Assembly (NCBI GenBank): GCA_965246935.1
Contig: CBDFGC010000024.1
Location: forward strand, 186,001-250,000
DNA from: JAZKFT01 sp965246935
GTDB lineage: Bacteria; Bacteroidota; Bacteroidia; Chitinophagales; Chitinophagaceae
Length of the DNA stretch: 64,000 nucleotides
Direction: 5' to 3'
Shown piece after piece: positions 1 to 9,203 of the stretch. Position 1 is the stretch's first letter, and each line of letters opens with the position of its first letter. The position numbers were made by a program, and so were the translations under genes. The notes beneath the pieces were generated by a model that was not told the origin of the DNA, searched no databases, and saw nothing but the letters and a program-made list of their open reading frames with translations.

Positions 1-582
1 TGAAATTACATCTTCGTGCATGGCTGCTTCGCCGACTGCAAAAACACGTGCCGGGGATAGTTCTTTTTGAAGGGTTTGCAATAATTGTTCATGGAGTGCT
101 TCTACCTGCTGATACAAAAAGCTACCCTGGCTTTTCAAATAAAACTGTATTGCTTCTTTTATATTGTCCTGTGTTTTTTTTCCAAACCCTTTGTATAACG
201 ACAGACGGTTTTCACTACAAGCGTATAGTAATTCTCCTACCGATTCTATTTCCATTTCTTTCCATACCGTATGAATTTTTTTTGCCCCCAAACCCTTGAT
301 GGATAACATTTCCAGCACACCGGGTGGGGTTTTTTGAAGATACTTATTAAGTGTTTGCATTTGCCCGGCGCTTATTATTTCCTGAATTTTTGCAGCAATG
401 GCATCACCTATTCCTTTCAGGGCTGCAATTCTTTCGGCCGGCATATCCGCAAGTTCATCTGGCAGTTTGTCAATCTGAAAAGCTGCATTCGCATACGCTT
501 TTGATTTAAAGCTGCTTTCACCATGCACATCAATCATTTTACCGAGCAGAGAAAACATGTCTGCAATTTTAGAATTGACCAT
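1..582 (-). CDS. polX: DNA polymerase/3'-5' exonuclease PolX, N-terminal part (runs off the window)
   Basis: This minus-strand frame is open from an ATG at 582 to the window edge, giving about 194 N-terminal residues. It begins MVNSKIADMFSLLGKMIDVH and carries two helix-hairpin-helix stretches (GIGDAIAAKI near residue 50 and IKGLGAKKI near residue 90). This is the N-terminal DNA polymerase beta-like 8-kDa region seen in bacterial PolX. PolX proteins are family X repair polymerases with a C-terminal PHP exonuclease domain. The catalytic polymerase and PHP parts lie outside the window, so activity cannot be judged. It is the last gene of a minus-strand run rplU-rpmA-histone-like-polX. Confidence 0.85.
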   Translation of the reverse strand, partial: MVNSKIADMFSLLGKMIDVHGESSFKSKAYANAAFQIDKLPDELADMPAERIAALKGIGDAIAAKIQEIISAGQMQTLNKYLQKTPPGVLEMLSIKGLGAKKIHTVWKEMEIESVGELLYACSENRLSLYKGFGKKTQDNIKEAIQFYLKSQGSFLYQQVEALHEQLLQTLQKELSPARVFAVGEAAMHEDVIS

Positions 583-668
583 ATAATAAGTTTTATTTCG
601 GATTAATAATAAAAGCAGGATATGCAGTAATACACTTGCGCACTGAAATTAAGCCGGATTTGTTTCAT

Positions 669-708
669 AAAAAAAGTCCCGCCACGATTTAATCGGGACG
701 GGACTTTA
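669..708 (-). terminator. Rho-independent terminator of the histone-like gene
   Basis: On the minus strand an AAAGTCCCG arm and a CGGGACTTT arm form a GC-rich hairpin followed by a T run. It sits about 20 bases beyond the stop codon of the histone H1-like gene. Confidence 0.75.
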
Positions 709-726
709 TCAGAAATCCTTCTGCTA

Positions 727-945
727 CTACATCATTGCAGATTTTTTTGCGGCTTTTTTAGGAGCAGCTTTCTTAGCAGGAGCAGCTTTCTTAGCAGGAG
801 CGGCTTTTTTTGCTGGTGCAGCTTTCTTAGCAGGAGCAGCCTTCTTTTCAGGGGCTGCCGCTTTTTTTGCTGGTGCTGCTTTCTTTGCAGCGGCTTTCTT
901 TGGAGCAGCTTTTTTTGCTGGTGCTGCTTTTTTTGCAGTTGCCAT
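727..945 (-). CDS. Histone H1-like Lys/Ala/Pro-rich DNA-binding protein
   Basis: This is a 72-residue, extremely basic protein built almost only of Lys, Ala and Pro, in repeats of the type APAKKAA, ending in KKSAMM. Such proteins resemble the C-terminal tail of eukaryotic histone H1 and are common in Bacteroidota, where they are thought to bind and compact DNA. No folded domain is visible. The repeat is also visible in the DNA as GCAGGAGCAGCTTTC-like blocks, so its length probably varies by slippage between strains. A clear terminator follows. The family assignment is secure, but the cellular role is inferred only from composition. Confidence 0.8.
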   Translation of the reverse strand: MATAKKAAPAKKAAPKKAAAKKAAPAKKAAAPEKKAAPAKKAAPAKKAAPAKKAAPAKKAAPKKAAKKSAMM

Positions 946-1070
946 TGTGTAGAATTTTAATGGTTAGTAAATGTTGCGTAAAAATAAAAACTTTTTTTTG
1001 TCCGCAAAACATTTTATACTACGCAACTTATACACCAACTATACACCAACTGTAAAACAGCATTCACAAA

Positions 1071-1325
1071 TTATGCACCGGCTACAGAAACATATGTTCT
1101 ATTTTCCTTACCCTTCTTAAACTCAACTAATCCATCTGTTAATGCAAATAGTGTAAAATCTTTACCTACACCTACATTTTGGCCCGGATGGTATTGTGTA
1201 CCCCGCTGGCGGATAATAATATTACCGGCAACAGCAGGCTGACCACCATAAATTTTTACACCTAATCTTTTACTTTGAGAATCACGTCCGTTTTTTACGG
1301 AACCTTCTCCTTTTTTATGTGCCAT
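1071..1325 (-). CDS. rpmA: 50S ribosomal protein L27
   Basis: The 84-residue product starts MAHKKGEGSVKNGRDSQSKR and continues with the RLGVKIYGGQPAVAGNIIIRQRGT core, which is typical of bL27 at the ribosomal peptidyl-transferase region. An upstream in-frame ATG at 1385 would add 20 residues, but the family start is the MAHKK methionine at 1325. It lies 105 bases downstream of rplU, the usual L21-L27 order. No N-terminal cleavage extension of the Firmicutes type is seen. Confidence 0.97.
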   Translation of the reverse strand: MAHKKGEGSVKNGRDSQSKRLGVKIYGGQPAVAGNIIIRQRGTQYHPGQNVGVGKDFTLFALTDGLVEFKKGKENRTYVSVAGA

Positions 1326-1430
1326 TTCAATATATGTATTTAACGATTTAAAAAATAAAAAACGAAAAACAAAACAGAATGACAAATGATATCAACCCTT
1401 CGTTTTTCGTTGCGGTAACATTGCCTGTAA

Positions 1431-1739
1431 TCAGGAAATACTTTCAATCAGAATTTTAGTATATTGTGTACGGTGTCCGATTTTTTTACGGAAGCCTTTC
1501 CGGCGTTTCATCTTAAAGGCAATTACTTTATCGCCTTGTACAAATTCATTTACAATTTCAGCCTTAACCAATGCATTTGCAGCATCACTACCGGCAGAAA
1601 ATTTGCCATCGGCATTCAGTAATAGCACATCTGAGAACTCAAGCTTATCGCCTGTTTTGCCACTAAGGTGTGGTACAAATAACTGCTGTCCGGCTTTAAC
1701 CGTAAATTGCTGACCGGCTATTCTTACAACTGCTAACAT
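1431..1739 (-). CDS. rplU: 50S ribosomal protein L21
   Basis: The product is 102 residues starting MLAVVRIAGQQFTVKAGQQ, the bL21 N-terminus. The C-terminal basic signature KMKRRKGFRKKIGHRTQYT is intact. The start at 1739 is preferred over an in-frame ATG at 1775, which adds 12 residues not found in the family. It is transcribed with rpmA, divergently from the GH3-like gene across a 246-base gap that must hold both promoters. Confidence 0.97.
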   Translation of the reverse strand: MLAVVRIAGQQFTVKAGQQLFVPHLSGKTGDKLEFSDVLLLNADGKFSAGSDAANALVKAEIVNEFVQGDKVIAFKMKRRKGFRKKIGHRTQYTKILIESIS

Positions 1740-1985
1740 AACTATCCAATTTTTTCGGTCGGCAAAAGTAGGCAAATAAGGTACTAAAAAAACATTTATT
1801 TCATGTTATTTACATAAAATATCGGTTCATAACAACTAATTGACACTGATAATCAGAACTTTTTTCCCTAAAAGGCCCGCCGACTAATAGCTTCGTGTAA
1901 AAAACAGGGATGTATTGCCGTAATTTTTACCGATAGCGATGGTATAAAATGCTGCTACATTTGCCATTTCGTTTACGCTTGCATA

Positions 1986-3479
1986 ATGAATCTAAAATCG
2001 CTTTTAGCTAAGCCTTTCGCTGCCTATGTATATAAGCAGGTTCGCAAAGGCATGAATACGGCCGTTGAGGACCAGGATAAAATATTAACGGAATTAATAA
2101 AATCAGGAAAACAAACGGATTTTGGAAAAGAACACCGCTTTGAAACAATAACCTCTTACCAGGATTTTCAGCAGGCAGTACCGGTACGGGATTATGAACA
2201 GCTTAAACCTTATATCGAAAAAATAAAAGAAGGCAAGCACAATGTATTGTGGAAGGGCAAACCTATTTATTTAGCCAAAACCAGCGGCACTACGAGTGGG
2301 GTAAAATATATACCCATTACGAAAGATTCAATTGGTAATCACATCAACACGGCACGCAACGCATTGCTTTGCTATATGGCTGAAACCGGCAACTATGCAT
2401 TTGCCAGCGGAAAAATGATTTTCCTGAGCGGCAGCCCGGAGTTGGAAAGGGTAGGTGGTATACCTACCGGAAGATTAAGCGGTATCGTAAACCATCATGT
2501 ACCAAACTACTTAAGAAGCAATCAATTGCCCGGCTACGAAACCAATTGCATTGAAGACTGGGAAACCAAACTGAATAAAATTGTAGATGAAACGATTGGC
2601 GAGGATATGACATTGATAAGTGGTATACCACCGTGGATGCAAATGTATTTTGACAGATTAACGGAACGAAGCGGAAAAAAAATAAAGGATTTGTTTCCGA
2701 ATTTTAGTGTGATGGTACAGGGTGGTGTAAATTTTGAGCCTTATAAAACCCACCTGTTTGAAAGCATTGGAAAAAAGATTGATTCGATTGAGTTGTTTCC
2801 GGCATCAGAGGGATTTCTGGCGTTTCAGGACTCACAGTCGGCAGAAGGGTTGCTGTTAAATACGGACAGTGGCATATTCTTCGAATTTATACCCGTAAAA
2901 GAAATCGGGAATGAACACCCAAAACGCTTAAGCCTGAAAGATGTAGCAGCAGGAGAAAATTATGCGCTGGTGATTAACAGCAATGCCGGTTTATGGGGAT
3001 ATAGTATTGGTGATACGGTGAAATTCGTATCGGTAAATCCTTATCGCATTATGGTGAGTGGAAGAATTAAACATTTTATCAGTGCCTTTGGAGAGCATGT
3101 AATAGGAGAAGAGGTAGAATATGCTTTATTAAAAGCTGCCCGTGAGCAACAGGCCGCTGTTACAGAATTTACTGTTGCCCCATTTGTGAATGGCGGAAAA
3201 GGCAAAAGTTATCATGAATGGTTTGTTGAATTTGCACAGCCACCTGCTGATGAAAAAGTCTTTGCCGAATTGGTAGATCAGTACATGCGTCAGAAAAATG
3301 TGTATTATGATGACCTGATTACCGGCAACATATTGCTAAAACTTCTTATCCGGCCCGTGCGGCCCGGTGGATTTGTTGATTATATGCGTAGTGTTGGCAA
3401 ATTGGGCGGCCAGAATAAAGTGCCAAGACTAAGTAATGACAGGAAAATTGCCGATGGATTGGTAGCATTTGTAAAATAG
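1986..3479 (+). CDS. GH3 auxin-responsive promoter family protein (acyl-adenylate enzyme-like)
   Basis: This is a 497-residue soluble protein of the GH3 family, which is related to acyl-adenylating enzymes. The nucleotide-binding P-loop-like motif SGTTSG is at residues 100-105, and the later GYSIGDTVKF and SGRIKHFISAFGEH segments match the C-terminal hinge region of the family. Plant GH3 proteins conjugate amino acids to jasmonate or auxin. The substrates of the bacterial members, common in Bacteroidota, are unknown, so no reaction is claimed. It has full family length with no frameshift and stands alone on the plus strand. Confidence 0.85.
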   Translation: MNLKSLLAKPFAAYVYKQVRKGMNTAVEDQDKILTELIKSGKQTDFGKEHRFETITSYQDFQQAVPVRDYEQLKPYIEKIKEGKHNVLWKGKPIYLAKTSGTTSGVKYIPITKDSIGNHINTARNALLCYMAETGNYAFASGKMIFLSGSPELERVGGIPTGRLSGIVNHHVPNYLRSNQLPGYETNCIEDWETKLNKIVDETIGEDMTLISGIPPWMQMYFDRLTERSGKKIKDLFPNFSVMVQGGVNFEPYKTHLFESIGKKIDSIELFPASEGFLAFQDSQSAEGLLLNTDSGIFFEFIPVKEIGNEHPKRLSLKDVAAGENYALVINSNAGLWGYSIGDTVKFVSVNPYRIMVSGRIKHFISAFGEHVIGEEVEYALLKAAREQQAAVTEFTVAPFVNGGKGKSYHEWFVEFAQPPADEKVFAELVDQYMRQKNVYYDDLITGNILLKLLIRPVRPGGFVDYMRSVGKLGGQNKVPRLSNDRKIADGLVAFVK

Positions 3480-3744
3480 GGAGACACTCATATGTATTTT
3501 ATCCACTCCGGTGGATCGCACCCCACCAGCCATACGTTCAAATGAGTAAATATGCAAACCTTCCGGTAAGCAAATCATCAGATTTTAGCAATTTTTGTCT
3601 GTCATTTGTCGCCTCTATTTCGTTTTTATGAATTCATATTTTAGAAGGTGTGAATCAGATTCTTTCAGAGTTAAGTACACTGGGTGTGACATTCCTTACA
3701 TTTACCGGCTCATTTACCGCTATTTCTAAAGAAAAGTTCCCCGC

Positions 3745-4905
3745 ATGGCTCAACAAAAACGCATTGCTATTTTTGGATCTACCGGATCTATTGGTACGCA
3801 GGCTTTGGAAGTAATAAAGGCTTACCCCGATCAATTTGCAGTAGAAATCCTGACGGCACATGCCAATGACGAATTGCTGATAAAGCAAGCCATTGAGCAT
3901 AAGCCCAATGCCGTTGTGATTAGTGATGAAAGCAAGTATCAAAAAGTAAAAGACGCACTTTCTAAAACATTCGTAAAAGTTTTTGCCGGCGAAAAAGCAC
4001 TGAAGGAAGTTGCAGCTTTTGACACGTATGATATAATGCTGGCCGCTATTGTAGGTTATGCCGGCCTGGACCCTACCATAACAGCCATCGAAAAAGGGAA
4101 ATTAATTGCTATAGCCAATAAGGAAACACTGGTAGTGGCCGGCGATATCATCATGCAAAAGGCGGCTGTTTCTAACGCTGCCATGGTTCCTGTCGACAGT
4201 GAACATTCTGCCATATTTCAGTGCCTGATAGGAGAGGGCCAAAATAAAATAGAGAAGATTGTATTGACTGCCAGTGGCGGACCTTTCCGGGGCAAAAAAC
4301 CCAACTACCTGGTAAACGTAAAGCGTGACCATGCGTTGCAACACCCCAATTGGACGATGGGCGCCAAAATAACAATTGACAGTGCTACCCTGATGAATAA
4401 GGGGCTGGAAATGATTGAGGCCAAGTGGCTGTTCAATCTAAAGCCGGAACAGATCCAGGTGGTCATACATCCGCAAAGCATTATCCACAGCATGGTGCAG
4501 TTTGAGGACGGCAGCCTGAAAGCGCAGATGGGCCTGCCTGATATGAAATTGCCCATTCAGTATGCACTTACTTTCCCTGCCCGGCTGAAGAACAGCCTGC
4601 CCCGTTTCGACTTCCGGAAGATGGATACGCTAACGTTTGAGGAACCGGATACCCGTACTTTCCGCAACCTGGCACTGGCCATAGAAGCACTGAAAAAAGG
4701 AGGGAACCTGCCCTGCGTGATGAATGCCGCAAATGAAATTGCGGTATGGGCTTTTTTGCGCAACCGCATTGGTTTTTTAGACATGATGGCAGTAGTGGAG
4801 CAGGCAATGGACAAAGTAGCTTACATTGAAAAGCCTACCCTCGATGATCTTTTTGAAAGCGATGGGGAAGCCCGAAGCCTGGCAGCTTCGCTGATAAAGC
4901 TGTAA
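3745..4905 (+). CDS. dxr: 1-deoxy-D-xylulose 5-phosphate reductoisomerase
   Basis: The protein has 386 residues, the normal length for DXR, which makes 2-C-methyl-D-erythritol 4-phosphate in the MEP isoprenoid pathway using NADPH and a divalent metal. The NADPH-binding loop GSTGSIG is at residues 11-17, NKE is at 125-127, and the metal-binding VDSEHSAIFQ has D151 and E153. The later MNKGLEMIEA segment carries the third acidic ligand. The next gene on the strand is rseP, a frequent neighbour of MEP genes in bacteria. The ~200-base gap between them contains CAGCAG/GCAGTC-type short repeats. Confidence 0.97.
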   Translation: MAQQKRIAIFGSTGSIGTQALEVIKAYPDQFAVEILTAHANDELLIKQAIEHKPNAVVISDESKYQKVKDALSKTFVKVFAGEKALKEVAAFDTYDIMLAAIVGYAGLDPTITAIEKGKLIAIANKETLVVAGDIIMQKAAVSNAAMVPVDSEHSAIFQCLIGEGQNKIEKIVLTASGGPFRGKKPNYLVNVKRDHALQHPNWTMGAKITIDSATLMNKGLEMIEAKWLFNLKPEQIQVVIHPQSIIHSMVQFEDGSLKAQMGLPDMKLPIQYALTFPARLKNSLPRFDFRKMDTLTFEEPDTRTFRNLALAIEALKKGGNLPCVMNAANEIAVWAFLRNRIGFLDMMAVVEQAMDKVAYIEKPTLDDLFESDGEARSLAASLIKL

Positions 4906-5112
4906 ATTCTTAGTCAGCAGCCAGCAGCCGGCAGTCAGCAGTTATTCACCGGCAGTCGTTAGTCATCAGCGCTCTGTCGTCCGTGGTCAGTTGTCCGTCG
5001 TCATATAAAATACACTAAAGTTTAAGATTTGCCGGATAGCCGGTATGCTTGTGACTATGCATCTTTGCAAATTGTCATTGTTAATTATTCATTGTTCATT
5101 ATTATTTATTAA

Positions 5113-6486
5113 ATGTTTTTAGCAATCGTTTGGTCACATGTTGGGTTGATGGTAGCGCAACTGCTGCTTGCCCTGTCAATACTAGTTATACTCCACGAAT
5201 TTGGGCATTATATCACTGCCCGCTGGTTTGGCTGCCGTGTCGAAAAGTTTTTTCTGTTTTTTGATCCTTGGTTCGCTCTTTTTAAAAAGAAAGTGGGCGA
5301 TACGGTATACGGTATTGGCTGGCTGCCTCTGGGCGGTTATGTAAAAATAAGCGGGATGATTGACGAGAGCATGGACAAAGACCAGTTGGCCTTGCCGCCA
5401 CAACCCTGGGAGTTCCGCAGCAAACCGGCTTGGCAGCGGTTGATTATTATGCTGGGTGGTGTTACTGTTAATATACTGCTGGCATTTCTTATTTATGCAT
5501 TCATATTAATGGTTTGGGGCGAAAAGAAAACTTATAATAATTCATTAAAATATGGCATCCAAGTAAATGACAGCTTACTGGTTTCAATGGGATTTCGCAA
5601 TGGCGACAAAGTAGTAGCGGTAGATGGCAAACCGGTGGAATACTTTGATGATGTAATGCTCAAAATACTGGTTTCCAGTACAGTTATATTAGAAAGGGAT
5701 GGCAAATCACTGACCATTGCTTTACCCGAAAATTTCATCGGGCAACTGGTAGAAAAAGTAAAGACAAAAAAGCATCTGATTGAAGTTCGAAAACCAGTTT
5801 ATGTGCAGGAAGTTCCTGATACTTCAACAGCTTACAAAGCGGGGCTGCGCTCGGGCGACCATATTGTTGGCATTAATAACCAGCCGGTAGTTTTTTACGA
5901 CGAATTTTCGGGACTGCTAAGCGCCAATAAGAAAAAGCAGGTGCAGGTAAACGTTATCCGCAAAGGGCAACCTGTTCAGTTTGAAGCTCCTGTTTCTGCG
6001 GAAGGCAAGCTTGGGTTCCTGATCCTGGGCGACGACAGATCACTGGATAGTATGGGCATTCAGAAATCAAGTTTTAAAAAATATGGCTTTTTTGAAGCAT
6101 TTCCGGGCGGCGTAAGAATGGCCGGCGAACAGTTAGGTTCGTATATTGATCAATTTAAAAAAATTCTTAATCCTAAATCAGGCGCTATTAAAGGGGTTGG
6201 TGGCTTTAAAGCGATGGCCAGTATTTTTCCCAGTACCGAGTGGGATTGGGAAGCATTCTGGCGGATTACGGCATTATTCAGTGTGATACTGGCTTTTATG
6301 AATTTACTACCCATACCGGCTTTAGATGGGGGCCATGTAGTATTTACTTTGTACGAAATGATTACCGGCCGTAAGCCCGGCACTAAATTTTTAGAGTATG
6401 CCCAGGTAGTGGGTATGGTGCTTTTATTAGCACTGATGCTGTATGCCAATTTCAATGATTGGTTTGGTTATGGCAAGGGCAGGTAA
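5113..6486 (+). CDS. rseP: RIP metalloprotease, site-2 protease (RseP)
   Basis: This 457-residue membrane protease has the zinc motif HEFGH at residues 28-32 within the first membrane segment. It has a periplasmic region with two PDZ-like parts (around residues 150-200 and 235-300) and the conserved LLPIPALDGGH motif in a C-terminal membrane segment, where the Asp is the third zinc ligand. Family members cleave anti-sigma factors and signal-peptide remnants within the membrane. It follows dxr on the same strand. The start at 5113 gives a short hydrophobic N-terminus; no better start is seen. Confidence 0.95.
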   Translation: MFLAIVWSHVGLMVAQLLLALSILVILHEFGHYITARWFGCRVEKFFLFFDPWFALFKKKVGDTVYGIGWLPLGGYVKISGMIDESMDKDQLALPPQPWEFRSKPAWQRLIIMLGGVTVNILLAFLIYAFILMVWGEKKTYNNSLKYGIQVNDSLLVSMGFRNGDKVVAVDGKPVEYFDDVMLKILVSSTVILERDGKSLTIALPENFIGQLVEKVKTKKHLIEVRKPVYVQEVPDTSTAYKAGLRSGDHIVGINNQPVVFYDEFSGLLSANKKKQVQVNVIRKGQPVQFEAPVSAEGKLGFLILGDDRSLDSMGIQKSSFKKYGFFEAFPGGVRMAGEQLGSYIDQFKKILNPKSGAIKGVGGFKAMASIFPSTEWDWEAFWRITALFSVILAFMNLLPIPALDGGHVVFTLYEMITGRKPGTKFLEYAQVVGMVLLLALMLYANFNDWFGYGKGR

Positions 6487-6587
6487 AGCTTTAGTTTAAG
6501 GATGTAAAAGTAAAAACCAGGAATGGAAATGCGTAAAAACATGCGGCTGGAGTTTGCGGTATCTTAGCATTCAGTACTGTTTAAAAG

Positions 6588-7250
6588 CTACTGATACACT
6601 ACCTCATTTGGCGGATGTTTAAATGCTTTAAACATAAAATAAAGACAAACAAGAGCGATTGCTGCACCTGTGAACAATGTATTCTGTGAGCCTAATTTTT
6701 TTGCCAGCCAGACGTATAGCTTGTTGTTTAGTGGTCTGAAGCCAGCAGTTGTGTCAACGTAGCTACCTTCTTCCAGCGTTACGGCATCTTCGTAAATAAT
6801 AAATGTAAACAGGATTGTAAGGCCTAACCCAATTAGCGATGGCGTAATGGCCCGAAATGTACTTACCCCTTTTGTTTCAGGCGTAAACCGGCGTTCTTTC
6901 TGCAGGTAATCTGCTACTTCTGCCAAATCCTGCGTGTTTGCAAAATCCATCCATAACTTGCCGGAGGTAGAAGTAATACGTAATCTTTTAGGTTTCGTTT
7001 CCGGGTGGGCAAACGAAGAAATACTACTTATTTTAATTTCCTTTTTCTTTTTAAACAAACCTTTCTTTTCATAGCTGTCTAAAAATTCCTGCTCTGTTTT
7101 GTAGGAATTATTCATCAGATACAAGCGGCCATTCTGAATCATCAGACTTCTCCAGCTTTTATCAGTTACAAGCGGGTATAGCTTTGTGAGCATAAAAATG
7201 GTTGTAGCGTTTAATGCAGCTAAAATTAGCTGGCTAAGTTGTATGAACAA
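6588..7250 (-). CDS. Hypothetical membrane protein
   Basis: This is a 220-residue protein of unknown family. A hydrophobic segment occurs at the N-terminus (about residues 5-25), followed by a charged cytoplasmic-type region with the Lys-rich stretch GLFKKKKEIKISS (residues 65-77). Two further hydrophobic segments lie near residues 137-158 and 193-212. The layout suggests a small integral membrane protein with a PH-like or regulatory soluble part, but no motif supports a function. It is convergent with rseP and divergent from the zinc-ribbon gene. Confidence 0.65.
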   Translation of the reverse strand: MFIQLSQLILAALNATTIFMLTKLYPLVTDKSWRSLMIQNGRLYLMNNSYKTEQEFLDSYEKKGLFKKKKEIKISSISSFAHPETKPKRLRITSTSGKLWMDFANTQDLAEVADYLQKERRFTPETKGVSTFRAITPSLIGLGLTILFTFIIYEDAVTLEEGSYVDTTAGFRPLNNKLYVWLAKKLGSQNTLFTGAAIALVCLYFMFKAFKHPPNEVVYQ

Positions 7251-7299
7251 ATTTTGTTTTTAATACTGCCTGTTTAGCGCAAAAACTTTTCTTTGCTTT

Positions 7300-7569
7300 A
7301 TGAGCGAAACGGAAAAGAAATATAACTGTTGCCAAAGCTGCGGGATACCTTTTGGGAAAGATCCACAGGGTGGCGGTACAAATGCCGATGGAAGTAAGAG
7401 CAGCATGTTTTGCAGCTATTGTTATAAAGAGGGCAGCTTCATCAATCCCAACCTTACAGCCGCTGATATGCAGGCTTACGCTATTAAAAAGTTGCAGCAG
7501 TATGGTATTCCGGCGATGCTTGCCAATCTGCTAACCAAAGGGATTCCGGATTTAGAAAGATGGAAGTAA
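7300..7569 (+). CDS. Small putative zinc-ribbon protein
   Basis: The 89-residue product has CCQSCGIPF near residues 10-18 and CSYCYKEG near 38-45, which gives the two Cys pairs of a zinc ribbon (Zn_ribbon_2 type, often fused to or found beside small transcription-related proteins). The remaining C-terminal part is helical in character. It starts 50 bases from the divergent membrane-protein gene and ends just before the convergent RibD-like gene. Confidence 0.75.
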   Translation: MSETEKKYNCCQSCGIPFGKDPQGGGTNADGSKSSMFCSYCYKEGSFINPNLTAADMQAYAIKKLQQYGIPAMLANLLTKGIPDLERWK

Positions 7570-7580
7570 TGAAAAGTGAT

Positions 7581-8159
7581 TTATTTGTTATTGGTCAGCA
7601 TTTGATAGCAAAGCAAAACTACTCCTGAATCATAAATTTTGGTTTCAAACAATTTCATATCGTTCGTAGTGAGATCAGCAGGGAAAAGCGGTTTACCTTT
7701 TCCTAAAACAGAAGGGCATATCCGGAGATGATATTCATCAATCACATTTTCTTTCATCAACGATTGCACAAGTGAAAGGCTCCCCCATAGCACCATATTT
7801 TTACCTGGTTCCTGCTTTAGGTTTTTGATTGCTTCAATTGTATCCTCTTTTACAATTGTTGCGTTTTCCCATTTGCCCCAGGGGGCCTGTTCCAATGATT
7901 TTGAAAATATAATTTTAGGTGTGGCATTTAATCTATCAGCAATCACCTCGGTATCCGTAGTTGCCGTTGGCCAAAAATCCACAAACAACCGGTAGGTATT
8001 AGCACCCAGCAAAATCGTGTCAATTCCTTCCATAAACAGGAGTAAATCATCATCTGAATATTTATTCAATTCAGGCTTCGTAAAAAAGTCCAGTTCATTG
8101 TTAAGGCCGGCAGCATAACCATCAATAGTTAGCCATTCCTGGCAGATTATTTTTCGCAT
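7581..8159 (-). CDS. Dihydrofolate reductase family protein (RibD C-terminal-like)
   Basis: The 192-residue product begins MRKIICQEWLTIDGYAAG and carries the conserved LLLGANTYRLFVDFWP and NMVLWGSLSLVQSLM segments of the RibD_C/DHFR-like reductase family. These proteins bind NAD(P)H, but most single-domain members have no assigned substrate. The start at 8159 was chosen over an upstream ATG at 8318 because the extra residues are Arg-rich, unlike the family, and overlap the palindromic repeat upstream. Confidence 0.85.
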   Translation of the reverse strand: MRKIICQEWLTIDGYAAGLNNELDFFTKPELNKYSDDDLLLFMEGIDTILLGANTYRLFVDFWPTATTDTEVIADRLNATPKIIFSKSLEQAPWGKWENATIVKEDTIEAIKNLKQEPGKNMVLWGSLSLVQSLMKENVIDEYHLRICPSVLGKGKPLFPADLTTNDMKLFETKIYDSGVVLLCYQMLTNNK

Positions 8160-8240
8160 GGAAGATGATTTAAAAATTGTTTTTGTGCTGTAAAATACTT
8201 GCCGATATATAGGAACACACATACTGCTGCGCAATAAACA

Positions 8241-8455
8241 CAGGACAGCGTCCATAAATGTTCGAAACCTGCCGAAAGGCCTGTTTTTATTACGGTTTTT
8301 TGTAGGAACGGGCCGCAAGGCACGTTCAGCAGGGAAGCAGGTTTCATTATAAAATCTACCTTTCTGCCATTTCAGAACACGCCGTAAGGCGTGTTCCTAC
8401 AAACACATTTGATCATTGTAAAGGTTTCGAACACTTACGGACAGCGTCCTGCGCC
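8241..8455. repeat. Imperfect ~215-bp inverted repeat with nested palindromes
   Basis: The outer arms CAGGACAGCGTCC...TTCGAAACCT (8241-8270) and AGGTTTCGAACA...GGACAGCGTCCTG (8424-8454) are near-complementary. Inside lies GTAGGAACGGGCCGCAAGGC and the perfect hairpin GAACACGCC-GTAA-GGCGTGTTC (8375-8396). This is the structure of a MITE- or REP-like element. No ORF inside is credible. Confidence 0.6.
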
Positions 8456-8472
8456 TATTGGGGATGTTACAG

Positions 8473-8739
8473 TTACAGAACCTCAATTACCCGGCCAAAT
8501 ACGTTTTTTGTCCATCCGTTAATGCCACCTTTGTTGTTACCGATAAGCAGCCCTTTATTTATGTTTTTACCCTTTACTAAATGGGAGTAGAAATTACCTT
8601 TCACTTTACAATAAACAGTATCACCATCATTGTTATCTTCCCATTTAACAGGAGCAAGTTTGTGTTCCTGACCCGACTTTAATATGGGTACCATTGAGTT
8701 TCCTTTTTCATTTGTAATAAAGGTTTCTCCATTTTGCAA
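8473..8739 (-). CDS. Short S24-peptidase-like protein, probably truncated
   Basis: This 88-residue frame contains GNSMVPIL and VYCKVKGNFYSHLV, which look like the Ser region and a downstream strand of LexA/phage-repressor-type S24 domains, and ends FGRVIEVL. It has no helix-turn-helix part. The only usable start is TTG at 8739. The same frame stays open to about 8833 without ATG or GTG, and the sequence upstream (residues reading VFTPYKLERL) also looks coding. It may therefore be the end of a longer broken gene. Function unproven. Confidence 0.45.
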   Translation of the reverse strand: MQNGETFITNEKGNSMVPILKSGQEHKLAPVKWEDNNDGDTVYCKVKGNFYSHLVKGKNINKGLLIGNNKGGINGWTKNVFGRVIEVL

Positions 8740-9203
8740 TCTTTCGAGTTTATAGGGGGTAAAAACAGTTTTCTGTTTACCTCTGAAAATACATCCTACA
8801 AAGTTTTGTGCTTCCGTAGGCGGGCATTCTGATTAAGGTGACACCTATCACAACATCATTTTTTTATCGGCTACGGTGCTGCTAACAGCCCTTTTTTTAC
8901 ATCGAGATGAATAGCAATATACATAAATCGTATAGTGCATATTGAGAAATCAGAAAATGAAGTTGTTGACTTATAAGAGGCATTTAACGAAAGCAGTAAA
9001 CTAGTACTTAGCTCCTGCTAAGTGATAGTATGTACCTGCCACTTCAACATTTTTGTTAACAACTGGTTAGTTACTTTGCTATTTACAGGATCTGAATACT
9101 GAACCTGATAATGAATATTTATGAGGCTGATTTGTGATATATAGTTTTTTGTAGTAAAATTTAGGTAAGGATGCTCAATTTGACTAATTTTTAATTTTGA
9201 GGC
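8740..9203. other. Gene-poor interval between the S24-like frame and the response regulator
   Basis: About 460 AT-rich bases hold no credible ORF. The first ~95 bases are the open upstream part of the S24-like frame. No terminator with a clear T run and no strong repeat was seen in the rest. Confidence 0.5.
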
